A stretch of DNA of 64,000 bases. Origin: Hyperoodon ampullatus. Taxonomy: Eukaryota > Chordata > Mammalia > Artiodactyla > Ziphiidae. Made by a program: the position numbers and the translations under genes. Where the stretch lies: assembly GCA_949752795.1 (NCBI GenBank), contig OX457062.1, positions 89,517,777 to 89,581,776 on the forward strand, written 5' to 3'. Under the pieces are notes generated by a model. The model saw only the letters and a list, made by a program, of their open reading frames with translations, ran no database searches and was not told the DNA's origin. The number at the start of each line of letters is the position of its first letter. Position 1 is the first letter of the stretch. Below are positions 21,133 to 33,600 of this stretch, piece by piece.

Positions 21133-24100
21133 CGAAGCAGTAAGGGAGATGGAGGAAGACAGCGGCATCCAGAGACAAAGGGCTCTTACAGCCGGCCTGG
21201 CTGACCCATCCCTCCTTAGAGTTGCGGGGACCACAGGAGGGCTCAGAGCCAGAGGACAGTGCCCCCGAGAGAGGGGTAGTGGGCCGATGGAAGGGAGGAG
21301 GGAGAGTCCCAACTCTCCTCTCAGCTGTGGGTAAAAAAAGTACAGAAGACGCTGGGATGAGTTCTTCCTGGGTTCTTCCCAGAGCAGAAAGTTGATGTTC
21401 CCTGCAGCATAGGGCAAGGCTGTGATGTTTCATAGTCTGTGGGTTGCAACATGACGACAGTCCTCAACACATGCTGACTCCCTGAAAGTGGTAGAGGGGT
21501 AGAGTGGGGTTTAGGATTTAACAGGACCCGACTCCTCTGCTGTCCCTTGAGAAAATGAATGTGCCCTCTGGACCAGCCTGCAGGGTTGTCTGTACTGCAG
21601 CAGGAAGGCCCCTGAGCTCGGAGGGCAAAGAAGAGCAGGCCCAGGGGGAGCCCCTCGCTCTGGACCCCACTGCAGCATCCATCCCGGCAACTACGCTGTC
21701 TCCGCCTCGGTCCTCTTTCTGACCTGGGCCCCCACTTGAGTCAACGGGAAGGAGGCTGAACCTCTCAGGGGACCAAGAGCGGAACCAAGGCTAGACACAA
21801 CCGGCTCCTCTCCCAGGGTCTTCTCTGGAAAGGTACCACTTAACCCCCAGCGATCCTCTAAGACTTTCCACTGTTGGCCACAGGTGCAGAGTCTGCCAGA
21901 GCTCTCCTGGGGCCCGATGTCTGCTGGGAACATCAACACTTTCTCAAGAGCAAAAGCAATCATGTCTCCTGAGAAGGGCTGTCAGACATCCTACCAGACT
22001 AGGACCCACACGTTTGCCTTTCCTGTTACTCATAGTTGCCTCAGATCCAGCACCTAGCATCCAAGGAATCTGTGCCCCCGGCGGCGGCGAGGTGTTCACT
22101 CACGACTCCCACTGGAAATTACAGCCCTGCTGTACGCCATGGGGAATTTCAATATGCTCACGGTCTGAAGCTGGCCAACATAAACCTAATGGATTTGGTT
22201 TAGTGTCTGTTGCCAAGTAACACACAGCTGATTAGTCCGGCTCATGGATGCGCTGGAACCATCTGGCTATTCCCGGCTTCTCCACGTACTCTTCCTCAGG
22301 CCGGCATCCACGGAGAAAGACAACCCTGGCCCGGCCAGGCACAGAGATGCGAAGGCTGCTGGCAGTTCTGAGCGAGGAACTGTGCCCCTCAAGACAGCCC
22401 TGGGAGTGTTGACTTGCCCAACTGGACAGGTCGTGTGAAGGCGGCTGTGATGCACACAGAACGGGGATGGATTTCTGCCTCCTAGGTGGAGAGACAAATG
22501 GAAGCGAGGAGGGGCAAAGGGGCAGGAAGGATGCCCACTATATGCAGACTCTTTGGGAATCGCTGCCAAATGGAAATAGCTCAAGACGCCTGTGAGGGTA
22601 ACTGATAGAGATTCCATCAGATCTGGACCGGAAAGGGAGGTGGTAAAATCTTATTTAAGAGACCACAATGCTCAGCTGACTATGACGGAAAGTCCAACTC
22701 AATTCTCCAATAGGAAGAGAGAGCAAACTCTCTTGAAACGCTTCCTACGTTTATTCATCTTGCGCCACACGACTGCGGTTCAAAACCAAGATGGCAAACA
22801 TCAGGGAAGAACGTTAGTGAAGGAAGAGATGGCAAGAGAATAGGTACTCAACGGAACAAGTATTCACTGACTGCCTATTACATGCTGGGCGCTGTGTTGG
22901 GGGCTGGGTATCGAGTGGATAAGCTGATCCGGCCCAGAGAGGAAGGCAGACATACCGTAAGGAGAACACGAGCAGACCTTCAGAGGCAGAAGCTCTACTT
23001 TTTATAGATTCTGTCCCTGGGGCTTCTCTTTGCCTCGGCATCTCCCCCCCTAAGACAGTGGTCTTTAAGACCTGTTGCTTTACCTGTCTTCAGCTCCCTT
23101 AGGTAACTGTGTTTCTGAGCTCTACCCTAAGAGAGTTTGGTTTTTGGTGCACAGTATGGGGAAGAAATCTGTATTTTTTCCCCAAGTTCTCCAGGTAATT
23201 CTGGCGATCAGCTGGATCTGGAACACTGTCTCAGTGGATCTATGTTAGGTGACTGCAAGGGGGTACTAAGTACCTGAGGAGAGGCACCGTGCAACTCACG
23301 TTCTCTCCTATAAGAGGAGATACAATGTCTTCTCCTCTGGGAAACTGGCCCCAACGGTGTTTGGGGTGCCTCCTCTGAACCCCTTCCTTAAGCAAAGATC
23401 ATTATTAAAATAATGTTGGCTTATTCTGAATCTCTGCTGTGAGACTCTGAATTCTGAAATGACTGGTACATCTTATTCATCTCTCTTCCTTGGTGTTTAG
23501 CATAAAGGGTGCATGATAAATATCTGCTGTGGGGTGAGGAGGCTGAACAGTTTTCATGTATTTCTGAGCCCTGCCCACAGGATACAACATGGGCAGGTGA
23601 CATGCACATGGAATATCAGAAGACATAGGCCAGAAACACCCCTCCACAATGGGATGACAGGCGCATTCACTGAGGTTGCTGGTGGCAGTCTGCTGTGACA
23701 GAGCTGGGGCCCGGCTCTGGGCTGCAAAACCTGCTCAGGCTTTCTGGGAGAGTATCAATTTCCCCCCCTTTTTCTCAAGCCCACTGTTTCACTTTTTAGG
23801 AGCAAATGTGAGAAATGAGAAGCATCTCAATGGGACTTGCAAGAAAACATCCAGGATTCTCAGATACACCATTAAGTTCTTAAAAGCGAAACCCCTTGGC
23901 TCCCTGAAGTGTCACCTCTTTACTAAGGCAAGTGGGTTCCCCCCACCTCCACTGCCTGTTTTTAAGAAATGTCTATAATAAAGCCACATTTTCAGAGACT
24001 ATGAAATAACTGATGATGGATGAAATCTTCTCTAATTTGAAGACATTAAGAAGTAAAATAGAAAAATATCTTGAAATTCTGTGTGTTGGCTGAAACACTA

Positions 24101-24535
24101 AAAAAGAAGCAAAATACTCTCTTTCAAATCATTTTACTTTGTGAAGGTTTCACCCTGCACTCACACGTGAGAGTGTATGTCTGTGCGGGGGATGTAGGGG
24201 TGCAGGCATGTGTGGTGAGGGGACGAGGGGGAGGGAGGGAAGACACTAGGGGTGGATGGGCAGCAGTGAGCAAGTCTGAAGACGTGTGGTTTTTTCACTT
24301 GTCGACCAGCTCAAATTCCAGAAACAGTGACGTTCTACTGCCATCTCGTGGCACCGTGAGATATTCACAGGCGGCATGACCTGCTCAGACTCTATAAACT
24401 AAATCCCACAACAACCCAGTAGCCCACGCAAAGATGTTTATCTGTGAGAAGATTGGAATAAGAAATAATCTCCATTTTTTTACTCAAAAAGATCAAGTGC
24501 TTCGCATCAGTTTGGTTCAGAAAGACCTCAGGTCT
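21132..24535. other. Intergenic interval before the DDX25 3' end
   Basis: No gene is recognised. A MIR-like fragment lies around 22830-22950 ('ctgactgcctattacatgctggg'). Open frames are all short and lack splice or codon support. A GT-rich, GGGGA-rich patch lies at about 24165-24260. Confidence 0.5.
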
Positions 24536-24557
24536 TAAAACTAAGGCTACCATAACG

Positions 24558-24563
24558 TTTATT
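24558..24563 (-). terminator. DDX25: DDX25 poly(A) signal AATAAA
   Basis: A canonical AATAAA lies on the minus strand about 110 bases past the DDX25 stop codon. A small hairpin (ATGTTGA, loop, TCAACAT) precedes it at roughly 24584-24604. Cleavage is expected some 15-25 bases further. Confidence 0.7.
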
Positions 24564-24673
24564 TTGCCATATATTAACAGTTTCATGTTGAAAAAGGCTC
24601 AACATAAAAAATCACTTTCAAAACCTACATTGTTGCATAAACCAGAGTACTTGTAAACGATAAAGTTCTTTCT

Positions 24674-27600
24674 TCAACATTCAATATTTTCAATTTCATC
24701 CATGTCTTCAGGGTTGAGTTGCTTAATACTGCTGTCTAAAAGAACAAAAGAGAATGGAACAGTCTTATCCCAGGGCCTAAATGAAATTTCATTCCATCCA
24801 ATTACATTTCTGAAGATAGTGACACCTTGTATGGAAAGCCTCGAGATACTGGGACATTCTCTAGATTAGGTAAGGAAGGGATGGTATCCAAATAACCAAT
24901 CCATACTAATTACAATGGCATCAAATGCACCAGACAAGACAACATACATGTCTAAATACTGTGGGGCAGAAAAAAATCGCCAGAGTGCAGAGAGGGGAAC
25001 CTGGGAAGGTGCCTGGCTGAGCTCAGGAGGGTGAAGTGGGCGTGTGCATTGGGTGGGCGGGTTTGCTGAATGGCAACAGGGAGTGTTGATTACCATAGCA
25101 ACAGTGATCTTAATGGTTCTTTCTCCACCCCCATCCCGCCTCCGTTATCCTAATGCAGGTGTGCTTAATCAACTTCCCTGAAGGGTCCACAGCCAGTCTG
25201 TAAACCTTTTAAAATTATATTCCAAATTGCACATGTGTGCCTGTGTGCATTTCCCCGGGGATAGTGTCCTTTGCTTCCCACAGAGGTTAAGTATCATTGT
25301 CTTAAAGGTGAAAGATACATCTGGAGTCCTGCGAGGGTTCTTCCTCGTCTGCTCCGCAGCCATATCTATCCAGGGCCCTGGGGCAGGGGGACACCTCAGC
25401 TCTGTTACCCTTCAAGTTTCCACCAGGGTGCAACACGCCCGTCCAAAAGCCCCAGCGGGTTAGCAGAGACTGCCTTGTTTAGATGGGGAGGGGCACTGGA
25501 GGAAGGCAGCAGGCCTCAGGATTTAGGACTGTCCTAGTTGGTGGCTGGGGCAACAGGAAGGGGAAAATGTACATAGAAAAGGAAGCTGGGGACACAATAT
25601 AATCTTAAAGGAGCTTATTACTTTGCCTAGGGTGGTTCTTCATGGACGTAAAATCTGCTCCAGATCCCAGAATGAGCAATAAAATAGAAATATGAGCTCC
25701 TATCAATTCCACTTGGTTTTCACAGCTTCCTTTAATGACCCCTGCCTCCTGTTAGGAACTCTGGCACTAAGAAGTAGAAGCCTACTCCCTGGCTCCTGCC
25801 CCCACCCGATCACAAGCCTCTGGGCTCGAGGTCCACGACACACATCGTCACTGTCAACGTGGGCAGGTCCACAGCTCTGGGCATGAAGGCTACTACTCAC
25901 TGAAGTGGTCCTGGATCTTCATCAGCAGGGGCAGCTTATCCACCTCGATCATGTTGAAGGCAAAGCCTCTTATCCCAAAGCGGCCTGTCCGCCCAATACG
26001 GTGGAGGTAGGTCTCATAGTCTGGCTCCTTTGCTGGGTTCACAGGCAGGTCAAAGTTCACAACAATCGTGACCTGCTTCACGTCAATCCCTGGAAGAGGA
26101 ACGACACTGCAGGGTCCTGCAACTTTTTCCTCAGGACATAGCTATTCAAGAACCACATTTGCCGAGGGAATTCTCATTTAATAGACACAATCTGTAAATC
26201 AAACCTGCTTTTACGTAAATGAAATAGGTCCTTTGGTCAGGCAGTGTGCTTGCAAGTATGTATGTCTATGATGCTGGATAAGAATGTCAGTAGAAGCGAA
26301 TTATACAGAAGTCTAAATATGTACAAAGCGCGCGTGCGTGTATGTGTGTGCACATGCGTGTGTGCGTGTGTGTTGGGGAGGGGCCCTCAGCAGGTCACAG
26401 AGCCCTTCCATCTTCTCCCCCCCCCACTGTGCTAAGTGCCCAGCAAGCCCCTTAGTCTCACATCCCCCTACCCATCACAGGGCCCCAGCTCCACCCCATT
26501 CCATGGCCATTGTTCCCGTCTGGTCATTTTATCCATTGCCTCAACTGTTACAACAATTTCCGGACTGGTCTCCCCAATCCCTCATCTCCCACTCCTCTAA
26601 TCGTCACCGTGGTCACCACAGCAACGTCCAGAGCACTTGTGTTTAGTATCCAGCTGCCCAAACAGTACAGGATAAAGTACAAACCACTCAAGACTTCCAA
26701 GAGTTCTCCCCTTCCTTTCACACCTTTCACTCCTAATGTTTCCTAGGAAGACGTGTGTGCTCACTTAGTACCTCCATTCCTCAACACTAACAAGCTGTCG
26801 GGGTCATAATCCTCGTCCTGCCTGTACTGTGCTTTGACTCTGGAGCAATTTGTGCCCTCTTTTCTCTGGGGTCTGGAGTTGTGCTGTCCAGTCTGGTAAC
26901 CATTGGCCTTACGGCTATTTAAATTAATTCAAATTAAAAATCCAGTTCCTCAGCCATACTAGTCACACATCAAGTGCTCAAGAGCCACCATATATGGCTT
27001 GGACAGCAGAGAATAGGAGATTTATATCAATGCAAACATTTCTATTGGCTAGTGCTGGTCTAGAGGGTCAGGAGTCTAGGCAGCATGCTCCCGAGGGGAA
27101 GGAAGCTCGTCCTTTTTTAGGCTACTCCTCCAAATGCCAAGCTCAGCACTCATGGCAGGTCCTCGGTTCTATCTGGTGAACTAGTAATAAATTAGGAAAC
27201 ATGGTTTGAGTCTGTGGTGTAGGCAAGGATACAGGAGGAATGAGGAAAGTACGAAGGCCCTCCTCTTGAAAAAACAAAGATTCTTCTTCCAGTAGTCAAG
27301 AGTTTTAAAATTAAAAACACCTCAGAGATGACCAACATCATTAGTCATCAGGGAACACAAGTTGAAAACACGAGATACCACACAAATCTACTAGAAAGCT
27401 TAAGATGAAAAAAGAGTGTCAATAGCAATTACTGACAAGGATGGAGAACAACTGGAACTCTCCTGTATTGCTGGTAGAGCTGCAAAAGGGTACAGCCACT
27501 CTGGAAAACAGTTTTGCAGTTTCCTATAAAGCTAAACATACACTTACCACATGACCCAGAAATCCTCCTCCTAAGCATTTACCCAAGAGAAATGAAAGCA

Positions 27601-30600
27601 TATGTCTACATAAGCCTTATACATGAATGTTTATTACAGCTTTAGTCCAAACAGCCCCAAGCTGTAACCAGTCCAAATGTCCATCAGCTGGTGAATGGAA
27701 GACCTAATTGTGGTACAACCCAGTCAATGGAATACTACTCAGTAATATCAAGGAATGACCTACAGAACACTGATGAATTCCAAAGTACTATGTCAAGTGG
27801 AATAAATCAGACACGAAGGCTACCAGCTGTATGATTTAACTTACATGTCATTCTGCAAAAGACAAAAATACAGAGACAGAAATCTGGTCAGTGGTTGGCA
27901 GGGGTCATTAGTTACAGAGACTGGTTGAAAATGGACACTGAGAAATGTTGAGGGGAGATGGAAATGTTCCATATTTTGATTACAGTGATGGGTACGTGAC
28001 TATATATGTTTGTCAAAACTCTCTGAAACGTATCATTAAAAAGAGTGAATTTTATCATATGTAAATGATACCTCAATACACTTGACTTTAAGTGCATACA
28101 CATACACACCTCGAGCACAGACGTTGGTTGTTATAAGAACTTTCTCCTTCCCATCTCGAAACCTCTGAATGACGGAAGCTCGCTGATCCACAGTCAGCTC
28201 TCCACTTAACAGAGACACCTGGTGGCCATCCTTTATCATCTCCACGGTCAACCATTTGGCATTTTGACGAGTCTGCATGAAAATCAAAACCCAGCATGGC
28301 GCCCAAGTTGAAGCAGCCTGGCTATGTGTGCAGCGCTCACGTCTGCAGGGCATGGGAGCTGGGGGTGCTGCAGAGGAGTTTTGCTTCACCTTCCCTTTGG
28401 GGCCTAGAGGGATCTGAGAATGTGGCAGGGGATTCTCCCTCCCCCGTGCTTTTTAAGGGGCACATCCTCTCAACCTGTAAGAGCTTTGGCTTCTCAGCCC
28501 TGAAACAGAGAATAAAATGCTCTGCCCACCTCTCATGGTGGTCTGATGACAAAATGAGGTCACCTAACGATGACATCCTTGTGTACGCCAGGCACTTTGC
28601 TAAAACCTTTACGTGCATCACGTTCATCTGCTTTCATAATGATTTGATGAAGTAACTACCTAAGTTCATTTTAAAAAACTGAAAAATAAACCCAAAGCTT
28701 AAAACCATTAAGTGATTTGCCCAAGGTCACATGGCTAGTCCGTGGCAGAGCTGAGCTTTCCTTCACTCTACAAGTATGTTTCCAGGGCCATCCATGTGCT
28801 GGGTGGGGCTATTCTAGGGCGGGGGCATGAAGGGGAGTGCAACAGGTGAGAACCTGCTCTCGTGGAGCTGACAGTGTGCACATGGTGGTGAAAAAATACA
28901 ACCAAGACATGAACACGAGAAACGTCAGATAGGAAAAGTAAATACGATGATAAAAACAAGGGGCTGTTAATAGTGAGTGGCTGAGTGGCTACTTTGCTTA
29001 TAGTAAGTTAGGAGGAGAAGAGAACATTCTGAACCTGATAAAGGGTATCTGTGGAAACACTACAATAAACATCAACCTGAATGGGGAAGTGTTAGAAGCA
29101 GTTCCTCTAAAAGAAGGATGCCCAGGGAGTTCCCTGGTGGCCTAGTAGTTAGGATTCCAGGCTTTCACTGCCGTGGCCCAGGTTAAATCCCTTGTCAGGC
29201 AACTGAGATCCCGCAAGCGGCACGGCGCGACCAAAAAATAAAGAAAGAGAAAAAGAAATAAAAGAAGGATGCCCTCTGTTTCACACCATATTGAAGTCCT
29301 ATTCCATTACTTCAGTTTCACCCATAAAATACAGATAATCTCTATTCAGAGTTGCTCTGAAGATTAAACAACATAATGTACAAAAAGCACCCAATGCGGT
29401 GCCCGGCTCCACCTGCACAGAAATCTGGGCATGAGTAAGACAAGTCCCGGCAGACTTACGTGGCAGAATATGATGGCCTGGCCAATGGTGATGCCACCGT
29501 AGATGTTGCACAGAGCCTGGTACTTGTCTTTCCTATTCTTGCACAACACGTAATACTGTCGGATGTTGTTCAGGGTCAGCTCCTCTCTTCGTAACTTGAT
29601 AACGTTGGGGTCAGGAATGATTCGCTCCGCAAACTGCCACACGGAGTCTTCAAAGGTCGCCGAAAAGAGGAGCATCTGGCACCCGGATGGTAAAGCTCTA
29701 CGAGAGAGGAGGGAAGAAGGCCGTCACCCGACGGCCAGGCCTGTCCCTCTCCTTGGGGGGGCAGCTTCCAGCACCTGACGCCCACGGCCATCAGCTGCTC
29801 CCCACGCCCCTGCTCCTGCTCTGGGGTCACCGCGAAACGTGCTGCGGCCACGACAACTACACCTGCTGCAGAGCACCGTGTGTCAGCCCCTCCTGCCCAC
29901 CAAGAATTTGGGGAAACGGATACGCTGAATGTAGGGCTCCAGAGTGAAGTTTAGGTAAGTCATCTGGGTTTTCACGCCAGTCTTCTCCTTAGGAGAGACG
30001 GGCTCGTGGAGCCTAGGGTGTTAGTCTAGGTGCTGTTTACGGCAATCATCCCGCACAAGTTCCATGCGGATGAAGGGCATAGAGGCTCACCATTCGATGG
30101 CAGGTGTTCTATCTCTGGGGCGGGAAAGAACAGCCACATTAAGTCTATTTGGAATGGGAAGAACCTGGATATAAATAAAAGGGGAGCAGAAGGCGAAGAT
30201 GCTACTGCATGTGGAACGTAAACTGAACCCACAGTGAACAGAGGCTAATTCATACCAAGTTCAGAAAAAAGGCAAAATGAATGTACGGAGTCAGCAGTCA
30301 GGATACAGCTAAGCCTGTGGAGGAGAGAGGGGAGGGTGACAGGAAAGGGGCTGCAGGGGACTCCCAGGTGCCAGTGAAGTTCTATGTCGTGACCTGGGCC
30401 ATTGTCCCATGAGCACAGCCTCTCTGTGATAGTTCAACCAGCAGTACACTTAGGATTTGCGTATTCCTCTGCACATATTTTATACATCAATTAAAATGTT
30501 AATTCTTTAAACAACAAAATAGAAGAGAGACCAGAGGGGAATCACTGCCTTTGAGAAGACAACAGAGCACTTAGAGAAGAAGCTGTTAGGTCTAAAAGGG

Positions 30601-33600
30601 AGGTGAGCTCATACAGTCCAGCAATTCCCAAACGTTATTTCAAGCCTGGGACCTGAATCATCTGGGAGCTTTTCAAACAACAATCGGACCGATTTCTGGT
30701 TGGCCACGGGAGACTACGTTTGTTACCTTCTCAGTGTCCAGCATCCCACTAATGTGACCATAAAGTGATTAAGATATGAACTCACAAAACGTGCAGAATA
30801 AGAGAAACGGGTGGATATTTCAATATATTTTTGCAAGATGGAAAAGTGTGATAACCAAGAAAGTGGATGAAGCTACAATGTGAGCGCTACAGAGGGAAGT
30901 GCGGATGCAAAGGCAGCGGTTCCCTCAGAACCACTGGGAGGCCTAGGACGTGCAAGACCAGAGGCCTGGTGGGGGTGGGGTGAGGGCTGTGAGAAGACAT
31001 GAGGAGAATCTGGATCAGCAGGCGGCGGCACTCGGCCATCTGCTCTCCCACACCCTTCACCTGGAAAAAGAGGGCACTAGGACTTGTATCCCAAGGCTGC
31101 GGCCATTTCATTCCAGAAAGAAAACCTATACAAATTGTCCAAGGGAAGGAAACATGGGCTGTTCTGCAGAACACACTGGATTTTGAAGACTAAGTATGAA
31201 AAGAAAGAATGCAAAATATTTCGTTAACAATTTTTAGATTGATAACATTACTTGTTAAGATGCTATTTTTGATATGTCACGTTAAATAAAATATTTTATA
31301 ACATGAACTTCACCTGTTTCTTTTTTAATGTGGCTATTAGAACATTTTAAATTACACATGTGGCTTACATTATATTTCTATTGGACAGTGCTGTGATTTA
31401 ATGTATTTTAAGCAAAAGAAAGGAAAACTGAACAATGGAGGGATGAACAACCAACATGAATACTCTAATTTTACTTAATATTCTTTTTAGTAGAAAGCCC
31501 TTTTTGACTACTGAATCTCCCCTGGACTTCCGCATCTTTTATTCACTGTTACATTTAAACATACCAACTTATTGGTAGGGGATGGCAAGAAGGGAGTCTT
31601 GCTTGATCCTGGGCCCACATTTTTTTAAATAGGAAGGCTGGATGAAAACAGATACAAGGAGCAGCTGGACCCCACCCTTCTCTGGCAGCTCAGCTTGTAC
31701 AAGCAGAAGAGCCTCAGCAGAAGGTGAGGGTAAAGCAGACAGCTGAATAGGGGATCAAGTGAAAATGCGTATACTGAACGGTGGAGCCCTCGCAGCCCAT
31801 CCACCAGAGCATCCTGCTGTGCTCCCAGGATGCTGGCAGTGGAGTGTCCCAGGAAGGAGATTAGACACATTACATACTCCTAAAGACCTCCAGGTGACAA
31901 GCATCCTCAACTGAAGCTTCCAAGTTACAAGCCCCAACCGTGCACACAGGGCTGTCGATAAATACGCTTTCTAGTTCCTCAGCTTGGGTTACGAAAGGCT
32001 AGTGCAGGGTCACCAGATGTGAGGAGGAAAGATCTGCCACAAAGACAGACTGTAGCCAACAAGCACAAAAGGAAACTTAGATCACTCAGAGACAGGGTTG
32101 AGAACAGAAAAAAACTGTAATGCTCTAATTAATATCCTCAAAGAGATAACTGTAGATATCATATAACTTTCTTGTGTGATGGATGTTTTGCATCCATAAG
32201 ACAAGAAAAGGAAGCTATGGAAAAGAAATAGAGGACAATGCCGGTATGATCCAGACCAGACAGAAAAAGGCTAACCGACTGTGTTATTTTAGTGACGGAT
32301 GGAATGACACATACAACTGGGTTAAAGAGGTAAATAATGGAAACAGAGCAGACTGCACCAAATGAAGGGATGAATTCGGGACTAGGCCTGGCGGAGAAGG
32401 GATGTGGAAAGCATATATGGAAACTGAATCGCACAAGTTCAGGATGAGACAGGCAATACTTCTAAATTAAGTTTTTTGCCTCCTCCAAACACACCAGTGC
32501 TCAGCTGAATTAGTTTGCCCACACCATGCAAAGGGGCACGTGTGACTGTATCTTTCCCTTGCCATCCCTATGAAACTGAGTAAAGTTACATTTCCTGGTT
32601 CAGAGGCTGCAAGTAAAGGGTCCTGCGGGTGAATGGCAGGAACTTTTGATAACAGACGTCTTTCCTCTCTCAGTGTAGAGTGGAGTGTCTCAGATCTTAC
32701 CAGAGACCATGCTTCTACAGTATATCCAGTGAGATTTCAAATCACGGCAACACAAAATACACACCCCCCACCTCCAATCTCTTAGGTACTTGGTTTTGAA
32801 AAAATGGAGTCTCAAAACATCTTTTTGGCTTCTATGAAGTTTTTATCCAACACAGAAAATATACAACAGAAGACTGTTGACATTGTATCCAAATACAAAT
32901 TAGCCTTTGTTCAACTCCCTGCATGAGCAGCAGACAGTGCAAATGTATATTCTGGCATATTCCATTCAGTCTATAAATTCCTTATCAAAGAACATGAAAA
33001 GATCTTACCAGCTAAATGTCCTGCATCCTTTGTATACAATACTTCTAAAAACACATACAATTTGCTTACCTGTGATACTGAGCTTTTCATTACCAAAGTT
33101 TTGGGTCACTTTGTTATTTCAAACTTGCAGAAGCCTTACTAAGGTTTCAAACTGTGCAGAAGTGGACGTAGAGCTACCTCAGACGTGTGCCTACAAGATG
33201 CCTGCCATTGCAGCTGGCCAGTGAAAAGATTTTAAATGTTGGCCTATTTTCAAAGTTTGAGACAAAAAGAATGTCCAACTCCAACTTGGGAATACATCAA
33301 GGATGAGAATGGAGAAAAAGATTATAGTAAAGTAGAAATAACACACTGTTTCTCCATAACTGTCTGATGACTTGTGAAGAGGCCTTGTACTGACTGCACC
33401 TGAGCTGTCTGGTGTTCTGTAAAGGCTGCAACAAAAACTGGTAGCACAAAATGACTCATTTTTCCTTTTTTTAGGAATAAAACTGCTGCAGAAGTTGAAA
33501 AATGTCACCAGAAAAGGACAGCCAAGTTGAGGACTTTCTCATTTCTTTACTAAATTTGTAAAGAATCCATCTTTCCGTTTGACAAGTTTAAGTCACCTCT

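Noticed and set aside
25893..29675. Possibility that the helicase is DDX19A/B rather than DDX25
   Set aside because: The linker [17 protein letters not shown] and the [12 protein letters not shown] segment fit DDX25; DDX19 has a different VNMVDSKHSM-type stretch. The 12-exon phase pattern, 483-aa length and neighbours also agree.
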